This document shows positions 1 through 7,056 of a stretch of DNA of 34,604 nucleotides, one piece after another. This DNA comes from Spirochaetales bacterium. GTDB taxonomy: Bacteria > Spirochaetota > Spirochaetia > DSM-27196 > SLST01. The notes below the pieces were generated by a model that saw only the letters and a list, made by a program, of their open reading frames with translations, did no database searches and was not told the DNA's origin. Position numbers and translations under genes: made by a program. The stretch lies in the NCBI GenBank assembly GCA_019038705.1, contig JAHOYX010000040.1:1-34604 (forward strand), in the 5' to 3' direction. Positions within the stretch are counted from its first letter, which is position 1; the number at the start of each line of letters is the position of its first letter.

Positions 1-328
1 GAATACGAGCAAAAAACCCCTCGCTCCTTCCCCGGCGCCGGTCTGAGACAAATGCTGATATCGGCGTGGTGGAGTTTGGGCCCACCGTATGCTCTTCACC
101 GTCTATCGTGATATATGCCCAACTCTCGTAGTCGGTCCTCACAACCGAGGTCTCGTAGACGGCCTCCGGGACGACCACTTCCACAAAATCACCAACGCCG
201 AAAGCGTCAATCTCGACAAACTCGAATATCTTCCCGATGGAGCCGATCGGCGTCTGGGCTACCGCGGCGGAGGAGATGACAACCAGAATACCAGCGAGGA
301 CGATGGCGCAAAATATTGGACGTCGCAT
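1..328 (-). CDS. Secreted protein of unknown function, truncated by the window edge
   Basis: This reading frame is absent from the ORF track because its stop lies outside the window. It starts at ATG 328 and stays open for 109 codons to base 1. The first 24 residues form a clear Sec signal peptide (MRRPIF, a hydrophobic core, then AAVAQ with cleavage likely after AVA). The mature part begins TPIGSIGKIFEFVE and is rich in acidic residues and beta-prone sequence; I recognise no domain. It lies 74 bp downstream of tsaD on the same strand. No Shine-Dalgarno sequence is visible at normal spacing: a GGGAG is about 17 nt away. A -10-like TACGAT ends 6 nt before the ATG, so a leaderless message is possible. 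The product is probably periplasmic or outer-membrane associated; function unknown. Confidence 0.7.
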   Translation of the reverse strand, partial: MRRPIFCAIVLAGILVVISSAAVAQTPIGSIGKIFEFVEIDAFGVGDFVEVVVPEAVYETSVVRTDYESWAYITIDGEEHTVGPNSTTPISAFVSDRRRGRSEGFFARI

Positions 329-402
329 ATTACTATCGTAGCGCACTCCCGATGCAAATGAAAGGCGTCAACGCCGGGGAGGCAGCCGGTGGAAACTGCG
401 GG

Positions 403-1416
403 CTACGGGTATGTCTTCCTGAAACCGGCCACCCGTGCCGAAACATCCAGCGTGAGATCGTCCCGATCGCCCCGGCGGAGATGGTGGTACGCCAACCCTG
501 CCACCATCGCACCGTTGTCCGTGCACAGCTCAAGGCTCGGATAGACCGCGTCCAGTTCCGGATGTTCAGCCAGAGATCGCCGCAGGTAGCTGTTTGCGGC
601 AACGCCGCCACCGGCAACAACCCGGCGAAGGCCGGAGTCTTCAGCCGCCCGGTAGAGCCGCTTCAGCAGGAGCTCCACGGCTGCCTTCTGGAAGCTCGCC
701 GCTATGTTCGCGTTGTTCTTTTCGAACTCCCGGTTCCAGAACTGGTCCAGCTGGTTGACTACCGCCGTCTTCAGCCCGGAATACGATACATCGTACCGAT
801 GATCACCCTTGTGGAGACTAGGGTCCGGGAAGTTGAATGCACGCGAGTCTCCCTCCGACGCGAGACGGTCGATTGCCACGCCGCCGGGATACCCAAGATT
901 GAGGTGCTTTGCGACCTTGTCAAATGCCTCACCACACGCATCGTCAATCGTCGTTCCCATGACCTGCATGGTAAACGGATCCGAGACCCGCGCGATGATC
1001 GTATGCCCGCCGGAGACAAGGAGGCCGAGGAACGGGTACTCCACCTCCTGCTCAAGCTGGGGCGCGTACAAGTGGGCAAGAACGTGGTCAACCCCAATGA
1101 GGGGAATTCCCAGTCCAAACGCCAGCCCCTTTGCGAAGGAGAGTCCGACGACGAGTGATCCGGAGAGACCCGGTCGGGTCGTAACGGCAATCCCATCAAG
1201 CTCGGAGGCGGCCACCCCCGCCTCCTGCAGTGCCCGCGTGTAGACCCCTGAGATCCATTCGGTGTGAGTCCGGCTGGCAATCTCCGGAACCACGCCGCCG
1301 TATGGCCCGTGCTGATCAATCTGAGTCGCAATGATTTGCCCGAGGATACGGGCGCCATCTTCAACCACCGCAACCGAGCACTCGTCACACGACGTTTCAA
1401 CCCCGAGAACCCGCAT
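403..1416 (-). CDS. tsaD: tRNA N6-adenosine threonylcarbamoyltransferase TsaD
   Basis: TsaD transfers the threonylcarbamoyl group from TC-AMP to N6 of A37 in tRNAs that read ANN codons, working in the cytoplasm with TsaB and TsaE. The 337-residue product has the ASKHA-fold signature: GVETSCDE at residues 5-12, the metal-binding HVLAH with His111 and His115 at the positions known in E. coli, SGGHT near 135-139, CGEAFDK near 161-167 and CTDNGAM near the C-terminus. Length is normal for the family. I start it at ATG 1416 rather than the GTG at 1419, because MRVLGVETSCDE is the usual N-terminus and a GGGGAG lies 5 nt upstream. The upstream deacetylase gene ends in TGATG, sharing one base with this start, so the two are probably translationally coupled. 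Confidence 0.97.
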   Translation of the reverse strand: MRVLGVETSCDECSVAVVEDGARILGQIIATQIDQHGPYGGVVPEIASRTHTEWISGVYTRALQEAGVAASELDGIAVTTRPGLSGSLVVGLSFAKGLAFGLGIPLIGVDHVLAHLYAPQLEQEVEYPFLGLLVSGGHTIIARVSDPFTMQVMGTTIDDACGEAFDKVAKHLNLGYPGGVAIDRLASEGDSRAFNFPDPSLHKGDHRYDVSYSGLKTAVVNQLDQFWNREFEKNNANIAASFQKAAVELLLKRLYRAAEDSGLRRVVAGGGVAANSYLRRSLAEHPELDAVYPSLELCTDNGAMVAGLAYHHLRRGDRDDLTLDVSARVAGFRKTYP

Positions 1417-2510
1417 CACTCCTCCCCATCCGGAACTTCCGCGACTTCCGGCACCTCGGCCAGCTCAGACACCAATCCGAACCGATACCCGTGCTCGGTC
1501 AGGACCGGATAGATCTCATTCAGTATCGTGGCAAGTTCGGGGACAGTGGCGTGGCCGATCATTACAACCTGGTCTTGCGTGTGGGCGAGTTCCAGCGCGC
1601 CGCGGATCGCAGCGAGGATTGCATCCCGGGATCGTTCATTGTCCAGGAAAATGTGGCGCTCGGCAAAGGGGGTGCGCAGATAGCCGGCGACCGGCCTGGC
1701 TACAGTATCCACCGTGGTTCTGCTGTCTATGAAGAAGAGCTCCCGGCGCTGCAGATCAGCGAGGACAATCTCCATAATCCGTTGATCTGACGTAGCCCTC
1801 GAACCCATGTGATTGTTGACTCCAATCGCACCCGGCACCGAACCCAGATTCTCGCCGATCACCCGGAGAATGTCCCGATCGCTCATCCCCACCGTGACGG
1901 CGCCGGGACCTGGATTCGCGCCGCCCACGGCCTCCATCGGAAGGTGAAGCATGATCTCCTTCCCTGCCGCCGCGGTCAGGGCCGCCGCCTCAACCGAATA
2001 CGGTAGCTGAGGAAGCACTGCAACTGCCAGGGGCCCGGGAAACTCCAGGAACGCCGGAAACGGCTCAAGATTGTTGCCGGCGTCGTCTAGGATGAGGTAG
2101 AGCGTCCCCGGGGCCTCCCCGTACACATCCGGATCGGGCAACCACCAAAATTCGCGATCGCTCTCTGCCGCGGTCGCTGCCGGGGTCGCAGGCGCCTCCC
2201 CGACAGGATACCGTTCGGTCACCGTCTCCGGCGGACCATCCTCAGGAATCGACGGGGCCTCATCTTCCGATTCCGGTTCTGCCTCCTCCGCACGGCGCTG
2301 GACCATCTCGTCTCCCACGGAGCGAGACGGCTGATCGTCAGCCTCACCCGGCGGCGTGTCGGGGAGCAGGGCCACGATGACACCAAGCAGCCCGGCGATC
2401 ACAATGAGGAGGAGATAGAGTATCAGACGATCGCGCCCGCGCTTGCGTGTTGTCCGCGAGCGGTTTGATGATCCCTTACCGTGTGCCACTGTACCCCACG
2501 GTAGTATCAT
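1416..2510 (-). CDS. Divergent polysaccharide deacetylase family protein (YibQ/DUF610-like)
   Basis: This is a membrane-anchored protein with a periplasmic domain of the NodB-related divergent polysaccharide deacetylase family, whose substrate is not established. A basic N-terminus is followed by one membrane segment (about residues 28-48), an acidic, Pro/Glu-rich linker (50-120), and the catalytic-type domain (about 135-350). The family motifs LYLILDDAGNN, GVNNHMGSRAT, FFIDSRTT and GHATVPEL are all present, so the fold should be intact. The start is uncertain. ATG 2510 has no Shine-Dalgarno sequence. GTG 2489 (residue 8) has GGGG upstream, and a TTGACC hexamer lies before it. The gene follows the sigma factor gene by 49 bp and overlaps tsaD at TGATG. 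A gene of this kind between tsaD and the sigma factor is, as I recall, also the Borrelia arrangement. Confidence 0.88.
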   Translation of the reverse strand: MILPWGTVAHGKGSSNRSRTTRKRGRDRLILYLLLIVIAGLLGVIVALLPDTPPGEADDQPSRSVGDEMVQRRAEEAEPESEDEAPSIPEDGPPETVTERYPVGEAPATPAATAAESDREFWWLPDPDVYGEAPGTLYLILDDAGNNLEPFPAFLEFPGPLAVAVLPQLPYSVEAAALTAAAGKEIMLHLPMEAVGGANPGPGAVTVGMSDRDILRVIGENLGSVPGAIGVNNHMGSRATSDQRIMEIVLADLQRRELFFIDSRTTVDTVARPVAGYLRTPFAERHIFLDNERSRDAILAAIRGALELAHTQDQVVMIGHATVPELATILNEIYPVLTEHGYRFGLVSELAEVPEVAEVPDGEE

Positions 2511-2559
2511 CGATCATGTGAGGTCAACGGTTTAGCAGGTTCAGAAATATTGGGAATTC

Positions 2560-3405
2560 CTACTCGTACACAAACTCTTCAATCTCGCTCGCGTGCTGGC
2601 GAAGCTTCCTGATTGCGCGCATCTCAATCTGCCGGACCGTCTCGGGGCTGATGCCCATCTCATCGCTGATACGCTTGAGCGTGTACTTCTTGCCGCCGTG
2701 GAACGCAAATCGATAGAGCAGGATCTTCTTCTCCTTCTCCCGCAGGCGTTCGAGGAACTTCAGGGTTTCGTCCCGCATCACCTGCTGCATGATCTCGCTG
2801 TCCGGAGAATAGCTATAATCCTCGAACACATCATGGAGCGTCCCTGATTCAGAGTTGATGTCACTATCCAGAGACACGGGTCCATGAGAAATATTCAGTA
2901 TTTCCACGACTTCTGCCGAGCCCATCCCGACTTCCACTGCAACCTCTTCCACCGACGGCCGGCGGGAGAGAGTCTGACTCAGGACATTGAACGCCCGCTG
3001 GATCTTCCGCAGCGCATCTTCCTTTCGGTGCGGGAGTCTGATGGAACGCCGCTTGTTGCTCAGGGCGCGGGTGATCGACTGTTTGATCCACCATGATGCA
3101 TAGGTGGAGAACCGGACTTGTTTGCGATGATCGTACTTGCTCGCCGCCTTCAGCAGGCCGAGATTTCCCTCCTGGATCAGGTCCAGGAGGCCGACATCCT
3201 TTGAGACATAGGCCTTGGCAATCTTCACTACCAGCCTGAGATTTGCCTCTACCAGACGGCGCCGCGCTTCTTCATCGCCTTCTTCAATGCTGCGTGACAG
3301 CTCCAGTTCTTCTTCAAACGTGAGCAACGGTGTCTTGCGAATCTGGTTGAAGTACGCTTTCAGCGCGTCGTCATCACGAACGCTTGCAGCCTTCTTCTTA
3401 GACAT
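2560..3405 (-). CDS. rpoS: RpoS-like (group 2/3) sigma-70 family RNA polymerase sigma factor
   Basis: This is an alternative sigma factor of 281 residues without region 1.1. Region 1.2 (about 13-45, DALKAYFNQI), region 2 (about 50-117, including LLDLIQEGNLGLL and the core-binding/-10-reading FSTYASWWIKQSI), region 3 (about 125-190) and region 4 (about 215-275, with the helix-turn-helix YTLKRISDEMGISPETVRQI) are all complete. It is far too short for the housekeeping RpoD. Its place between the tsaD/deacetylase pair and flagellar rod genes matches that of rpoS (BB0771) in Borrelia as I remember it, so I call it RpoS-like; the regulon is unknown. ATG 3405 has an AGGAG 6 nt upstream. The decisive regulatory feature is the sigma-54 promoter at 3428-3445, which predicts a leader of only about 12 nt. 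The name rpoS rests on synteny and size rather than on sequence comparison. Confidence 0.9.
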   Translation of the reverse strand: MSKKKAASVRDDDALKAYFNQIRKTPLLTFEEELELSRSIEEGDEEARRRLVEANLRLVVKIAKAYVSKDVGLLDLIQEGNLGLLKAASKYDHRKQVRFSTYASWWIKQSITRALSNKRRSIRLPHRKEDALRKIQRAFNVLSQTLSRRPSVEEVAVEVGMGSAEVVEILNISHGPVSLDSDINSESGTLHDVFEDYSYSPDSEIMQQVMRDETLKFLERLREKEKKILLYRFAFHGGKKYTLKRISDEMGISPETVRQIEMRAIRKLRQHASEIEEFVYE

Positions 3406-3427
3406 CTACGTCTCCTGCCTCTTCATC

Positions 3428-3445
3428 TGCAAGAGTCGTGCCAAA
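3428..3445 (-). promoter_or_regulatory. Sigma-54 (RpoN) -24/-12 promoter of the RpoS-like sigma gene
   Basis: The minus strand reads TTTGGCACGACTCTTGCA. This matches the sigma-54 consensus TGGCACG-N4-TTGCW at every fixed position, with GG at -24 and GC at -12 correctly spaced. The predicted start of transcription is near 3417, 12 nt before the ATG at 3405 and just upstream of the AGGAG ribosome-binding site. It is the only full match I found on either strand of the window. Transcription should therefore need RpoN and an AAA+ enhancer-binding protein, neither of which is encoded here. Confidence 0.85.
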
Positions 3446-3511
3446 CTCGGCATGCGAAGGCCAAGGTCGCAAGTCACTGTCGAATAAGAATTTAGAAAGG
3501 CAGCACCGTAC

Positions 3512-3529
3512 GATCGAGAAAAATCGATC
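3512..3529. promoter_or_regulatory. Palindrome, candidate enhancer-binding-protein site
   Basis: GATCGA-GAAAAA-TCGATC is a perfect 6-bp inverted repeat with a 6-bp spacer. Its centre is about 104 bp upstream of the predicted sigma-54 transcription start, a usual distance for binding sites of sigma-54 activators. It lies in the 217-bp non-coding gap between flgJ and the sigma gene. A role as activator site is inference from position and symmetry only. Confidence 0.4.
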
Positions 3530-3622
3530 CCGCCTGTATGATATGTTGCACACCCTCTGCTGATTGCAGTGCACAAATTCGTACACCAGTGCCCGGCGCC
3601 AGCCTCAGAGGCTTCGCGTTCC

Positions 3623-3925
3623 TCAGAGAGCGTTTTCGTACTGCCTGTAAATGATGTCGGCGACACCCAGACTCCCTGTCTTGGCCATCATTCGCGCATA
3701 CTCTTCGAAGAGCATGTCCTGGAAGATGTCCTGCGCCATGCCGCCGTAGAACAGGTCGTCGTCAGGACTGAGTGTAGCACGCATTGAGTCCAGCATCTGT
3801 TTTGCGAAGAGCGATTCAAACTCGGTAGCGACTGCCTTCAACTGGGCCTGAGGATCGTCTTTGGGCAACGAAGCCTGCAATTGTGCTGCGCTGTACTGTG
3901 CCATGTTGGCGGCCAGAATGTCCAT
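3623..3925 (-). CDS. flgJ: Flagellar rod-binding protein, FlgJ N-terminal-type
   Basis: This 100-residue protein is the rod-binding/rod-capping half of FlgJ, which helps the axial rod proteins assemble in the periplasm. The conserved core is present: EFESLFAKQMLDSMR near residues 35-49 and GGMAQDIFQDMLFEEYA near 61-77, followed by SLGVADIIYRQY. The C-terminal muramidase domain of enterobacterial FlgJ is missing, as is usual outside the Beta- and Gammaproteobacteria, so peptidoglycan must be opened by another enzyme. ATG 3925 has AGGAG about 6 nt upstream. It follows flgG by 17 bp and is surely co-transcribed with flgF and flgG. A 217-bp gap with its own sigma-54 promoter separates it from the sigma gene. 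Confidence 0.9.
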   Translation of the reverse strand: MDILAANMAQYSAAQLQASLPKDDPQAQLKAVATEFESLFAKQMLDSMRATLSPDDDLFYGGMAQDIFQDMLFEEYARMMAKTGSLGVADIIYRQYENAL

Positions 3926-3942
3926 GCTCTCTCCTATCAGGA

Positions 3943-4737
3943 CTACCGCTTCAGATTGTTGGCGATACCAAGCATCGCGTCACTGGTCTGGATCGCTTTT
4001 GAGTTCATCTCGTACGCCCGCTGCGCGACAATCATGTTCACCATTTCCTGGACAACCTGAACGTTGGACATCTCCAGGAACTTGTGGAGCGTCCGGCCCA
4101 TGCCGTCAAAACCCGGCATCCCGGCAATCGCGTCCCCGGATGCGCTGCTCACCTTGTAGAGGTTGTCACCAACCGCCTGAAGCCCGGCCGGGTTCACGAA
4201 TCGGTAGAGTTCCATCTGACCCACATCAATCGGTTCCTGCAGCCCGGCGATCTTCACCGTGATCCGGCCGTCCTGGGAAATGGTCAGCGTGTCGCGCTCG
4301 AATCCCTCGGGCAGCACAACCTCCGGAAGCAGCCGATATCCATTGCTGTTCACCAGCTGGCCATTTGCATCGATCTTGAACGAACCATCACGGGTGTACG
4401 CAAAGGTGCCGTCGTAGAGCAGTGTCCGGAAGAACCCCTCCCCTTCAATGGCAATGTCGCCGATGTTCTCGGTGTTCTGCAGCGAACCCTGAGTGAAGAT
4501 CTTCTGGGTTGCCGCAACCCGGACGCCGTGGCCCACCTGAACCCCGACCGGAACCAGCGTTTCCTCGGTCGCGGGGGTGCCTGCCATCCGGACCGTCTGG
4601 TACAGGAGATCCTCAAAGTCCGGACGGTTCTGCTTGAAACCGGTGGTGTTCACGTTGGACAGGTTGTTCGCAATCGTATCGATATTGAACTGCTGACCAA
4701 TCATGCCGGACGCCGCGGTCCACAATGATCTCATCAT
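3943..4737 (-). CDS. flgG: Flagellar basal-body distal rod protein FlgG
   Basis: FlgG forms the distal rod, the drive shaft between the motor and the hook of the periplasmic flagellum. The 264-residue product has the N-terminal flagella_bb_rod motif (SLWTAASGM, then NIDTIANNLSNVNTTGFKQ), the central FlgE/F/G-like beta domain (GEGFFRTLLYDGTFAYTRDG near residues 98-117) and the C-terminal motif (LEMSNVQVVQEMVNMIVAQR, then YEMNSKAIQTSD). Length is normal. Two consecutive ATGs are possible starts; GAGG lies 8 nt before the first (4737). It is the second gene of the flgF-flgG-flgJ run. No P-ring or L-ring gene (flgI, flgH) is present next to it, which fits Treponema-type spirochaetes better than Borrelia. 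Confidence 0.96.
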   Translation of the reverse strand: MMRSLWTAASGMIGQQFNIDTIANNLSNVNTTGFKQNRPDFEDLLYQTVRMAGTPATEETLVPVGVQVGHGVRVAATQKIFTQGSLQNTENIGDIAIEGEGFFRTLLYDGTFAYTRDGSFKIDANGQLVNSNGYRLLPEVVLPEGFERDTLTISQDGRITVKIAGLQEPIDVGQMELYRFVNPAGLQAVGDNLYKVSSASGDAIAGMPGFDGMGRTLHKFLEMSNVQVVQEMVNMIVAQRAYEMNSKAIQTSDAMLGIANNLKR

Positions 4738-4771
4738 GTTGATGTCCTCATCAGATTATCCCTCTACCTGC

Positions 4772-5635
4772 CTACCGCAGTCTCATTGCTTCGTTGATCA
4801 GTCGACTTGTTGCCTGATCCTGTGCCTGAATGACTTTCTGGTTCGCCTCGTAGGCGCGGTTCACCTCGATCATCTGGACCATCTCGGTCACCGGATTCAC
4901 GTTGCTCCCCTCCAGAAACCCCTGACGGACCTTCGGTCGGCCCGCCGTCACGATTGCCGCCTCACCCGACTCCTCGGTTGTGCGCCAGAAGCTGTCGCCC
5001 TGCTTCTGCAGGTAGCGTGGTTGACGAACCTGGACAATCTGGAGCCGGTCCACTTCCACGGTATTCAGCCACTCGTTTTCCCGCATGGAAACCAGTCGCC
5101 GCGGATCATCGGCAAAGTCGGTGTTTTCATAGATGACGCCGTCTTCATTCACCACGAAGTTATTCAACTTGAGCTGGATTGGACCGTTCTCACCAAGCAC
5201 CGGATATCCCTGCTTGGTAACGAGCATTCCTTCAGAACCGATCAGGAAGCTGCCGTTGCGCGTGTACCGCTCACCGTAAGGCGTCTGCACGACGAAGAAT
5301 CCATCACCGTCCAGTGCCAGGTCAAAGCTGTTCTCAGTCTGCCTGAGCCCGCCCTGGGTGAATGCCGTGAAAACCTCATTGGTCTCAACCCCGGTACCTA
5401 TGCTGCCGACAACCGCGGCGGAGTCAAAGGACCCCACCACCGGGTGACGGTACGGAAACTGGGTGACTCCATCATCGCTCATGCGACGGAGGAGCAATTC
5501 AGGGAACGCCTTCTGGATGGCGGTATCCCGCTTGTATCCCGTCGTATCGACGTTTGCAAGATTGTTGGATATGGCGTCCAGGCGGTTCTGCTGAACCACC
5601 ATGCCGGCCGCACCAGTGTAAATGCCTCGAAGCAC
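4772..5635 (-). CDS. flgF: Flagellar basal-body rod protein FlgF (FlhO-type)
   Basis: This is the proximal rod protein paralogous to FlgG. At 287 residues it carries GIYTGAAGMVVQQNRLDAIS and NNLANVDTTGYKRD at the N-terminus, a central LALDGDGFFVVQTPYGERYT motif, and the C-terminal LEGSNVNPVTEMVQMIEVNR followed by AYEANQKVIQAQD. It starts with GTG at 5635, preceded by GGAGGA 4-5 nt upstream, a strong ribosome-binding site. It is the first gene of the rod operon, with 34 bp to flgG. The tRNA-Thr gene lies 87 bp upstream on the same strand, and a weak sigma-28-like promoter falls in that gap. Naming it FlgF rather than a second FlgG rests on operon order and on the family pattern in spirochaetes. 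Confidence 0.93.
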   Translation of the reverse strand: MLRGIYTGAAGMVVQQNRLDAISNNLANVDTTGYKRDTAIQKAFPELLLRRMSDDGVTQFPYRHPVVGSFDSAAVVGSIGTGVETNEVFTAFTQGGLRQTENSFDLALDGDGFFVVQTPYGERYTRNGSFLIGSEGMLVTKQGYPVLGENGPIQLKLNNFVVNEDGVIYENTDFADDPRRLVSMRENEWLNTVEVDRLQIVQVRQPRYLQKQGDSFWRTTEESGEAAIVTAGRPKVRQGFLEGSNVNPVTEMVQMIEVNRAYEANQKVIQAQDQATSRLINEAMRLR

Positions 5636-5655
5636 AGCTTCCTCCGTTGTTTCAA

Positions 5656-5683
5656 GTATCGGTGCGGAGTGCGTGATGGTTTA
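5656..5683 (-). promoter_or_regulatory. Weak sigma-28-like promoter before flgF
   Basis: On the minus strand TAAA is followed after 16 nt by ACCGATAC. The enteric sigma-28 consensus is TAAA-N15-GCCGATAA, so the -10 matches 6 of 8 bases and the spacer is one base too long. It lies 20 bp upstream of the flgF start, within the gap after the tRNA gene. Without it the rod operon would depend on read-through from the tRNA promoter. Tentative. Confidence 0.33.
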
Positions 5684-5722
5684 TGGGAAGGTTCGAGGGG
5701 GTTTGCCGGGGTTTCGGTAGAA

Positions 5723-5794
5723 AGCCAAGAGTCGGATTTGAACCGACGACCTGCTCATTACGAGTGAGCTGCTCTGCCCCTGAGCTACCTTGGC
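5723..5794 (-). tRNA. tRNA-Thr, anticodon CGU
   Basis: The minus strand folds into a full cloverleaf of 72 nt. Acceptor arm GCCAAGG pairs with TCTTGGC (one G-U), D stem GCTC/GAGC, anticodon stem GCTCA/TGAGC with loop CTCGTAA (anticodon CGT, reading ACG), variable loop AGGTC, and T arm GTCGG-TTCAAAT-CCGAC. The discriminator base is T and CCA is not encoded. It has its own promoter upstream. Confidence 0.97.
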
Positions 5795-5842
5795 GCATCC
5801 GGCCGCGAAACGGCAAAATACCGCCCCAGACCGTGGTGACGA

Positions 5843-5871
5843 AATATAGCTGATACCGCTGCGAATGTTAA
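5843..5871 (-). promoter_or_regulatory. Sigma-70 promoter of the tRNA-Thr gene
   Basis: TTAACA (-35, 5 of 6) and TATATT (-10, 5 of 6) are separated by exactly 17 bp on the minus strand. The start of transcription would be near 5836, giving a short 5' leader before the mature tRNA end at 5794. Confidence 0.75.
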
Positions 5872-5936
5872 GAGGAGCGGCGCGGCGTCACAGGGCGGGC
5901 GCACATTGGCGAGATGGGCGTGCGCCCTGCGGGATG

Positions 5937-6416
5937 TCACTCCCCGTCCGCGGGTCGCCCGGCCGATTCCACCGAGTACGGCAGGAAATCGACAAATGCC
6001 GCGACACCTGCGGGGATGGACAGGGCCAGGTACAAGCCGCCCCGTGCCCGAAGATCGGCTTCCGGACCAAACGCCCCGGCGAAATAGGCAATCCCGACGC
6101 CAAGCAGACCGGTGGCAATCGCGCTGTCAATCCCGAAGTTCGCCCAGCGGGTGATGCGGGTGAGTTCCGGGCGCTCGGTTGCCTCAGCTATCAGCATCAA
6201 TACATTTGGCACGGTCTGGAGCATCACACTCCCACCGACAACGGCAAGTTCAAAAGGGGTGTCGGTTCCCTGGATGAGCAGGAAAGCGAGCGGAAGGAAT
6301 GACTCGGCGGCGGATACGGTGCGTTGAACCCGCTCCGATGCAATCGCGGGGTAAATTACGAACACAAGTAGTGTGAGAAACAGAAGGGTCTTGCGAGGGG
6401 CCGTGCGCCTCATCAT
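5937..6416 (-). CDS. Small integral membrane protein of unknown function
   Basis: I do not recognise this 159-residue protein. A basic start (MMRRTAPRK) leads into a hydrophobic signal or anchor segment (about 10-26, ending in AIASE). Further hydrophobic stretches follow at about 38-50, 58-78, 97-112 and 125-142, which suggest three or four membrane helices. The C-terminus is short and polar. The start ATG 6416 overlaps the stop of the upstream Crp-type regulator (ATGA type), so translation is probably coupled and the gene belongs to the three-gene cNMP operon. No good Shine-Dalgarno sequence is seen. The operon context suggests a link to whatever signal the two cNMP-binding proteins read, but no function can be assigned. 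Confidence 0.75.
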   Translation of the reverse strand: MMRRTAPRKTLLFLTLLVFVIYPAIASERVQRTVSAAESFLPLAFLLIQGTDTPFELAVVGGSVMLQTVPNVLMLIAEATERPELTRITRWANFGIDSAIATGLLGVGIAYFAGAFGPEADLRARGGLYLALSIPAGVAAFVDFLPYSVESAGRPADGE

Positions 6417-7054
6417 CGACTCTTGCGACGACTGCTCACGAATCGAATAAACTCGTTGATGTTCTTCAGGACGATTCTATCCTTCATCACCTCGAGTCTG
6501 CGCTGGCTTACAAAGTGGTTCAGCACATTGCGGGTATCTTCGGGTGAAAGCCCTGCCCAGTGGGCAACGTCCTCAGCCGTTGTTCGAAACACCCGCTCGT
6601 CGGTCTCATCCTGCGGCTCCGGCTGTCCCTCGTTCAGCATCAGGAACACATCAGCGACCCGCGCCTGAACGTCGTCCAGCGTGAGTACCATGAATCGCCG
6701 TCGCTGGTCATAGATCCGCTTGGTGAACAGTTTGAGGAGCTTCAGCGCAATCGCGGGGTTGCCGCGCATGAGGATCTCGAAGTTCGCACGATTGAACTCG
6801 AGGCATTTGACCGCGTCAACTGTTATCGCGGTGGCGGATCGAGGGGCCTCTTCCAGAATTGCCATCTCGCCAAAAATCTCACCCGGTTGAAGGACATCGA
6901 TTGTCTTCTCGATATCGCCCAGGATCTTGCTGATCTGAACACGTCCCTGTTGGATGAGATAGAAGGCGTCCCCTGGCTCATACTCGCAGAAAATGATCTC
7001 ATCGGGCTGATAACTGACCGCAAAGCGCTCAAAGGCCTGCAGATTCATCTCCAC
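6413..7054 (-). CDS. Crp/Fnr-family cyclic-nucleotide-binding transcriptional regulator
   Basis: The 213-residue protein has an N-terminal cyclic-nucleotide-binding domain (about 10-125) with a well-preserved phosphate-binding cassette, PGEIFGEMAILEEAPRSATA, including the Glu and Arg that contact the ribose and phosphate in CAP. A linker helix (about 110-140) leads to a C-terminal winged helix (about 150-205, RTTAEDVAHWAGLSPEDTRN) whose recognition helix is SPEDTRNVLNHF. It is therefore expected to be a DNA-binding regulator responding to cAMP or a related nucleotide. I use GTG 7054, with GGAGG 7 nt upstream and only 2 nt after the previous stop; ATG 7048 is the alternative. It lies between the cNMP/TPR protein gene and a small membrane protein gene. 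The palindrome at 8089-8108 in the operon promoter is a candidate for its own binding site. Confidence 0.88.
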   Translation of the reverse strand: MEMNLQAFERFAVSYQPDEIIFCEYEPGDAFYLIQQGRVQISKILGDIEKTIDVLQPGEIFGEMAILEEAPRSATAITVDAVKCLEFNRANFEILMRGNPAIALKLLKLFTKRIYDQRRRFMVLTLDDVQARVADVFLMLNEGQPEPQDETDERVFRTTAEDVAHWAGLSPEDTRNVLNHFVSQRRLEVMKDRIVLKNINEFIRFVSSRRKSR

Positions 7055-7056
7055 GA

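Noticed and set aside
316-1158. 280-aa plus-strand ORF
   Set aside because: It is antisense to tsaD, whose motifs are complete, and has no recognisable domain.
4703-5767. 354-aa plus-strand ORF
   Set aside because: It is antisense to flgF and flgG and runs into the tRNA gene; the minus-strand proteins are clear family members.
6205-6223. Sigma-54-like TTTGGCACGGTCTGGAGCA on the plus strand
   Set aside because: The -24 part fits, but the -12 part (GGAGC) does not, and it lies antisense inside a coding gene.
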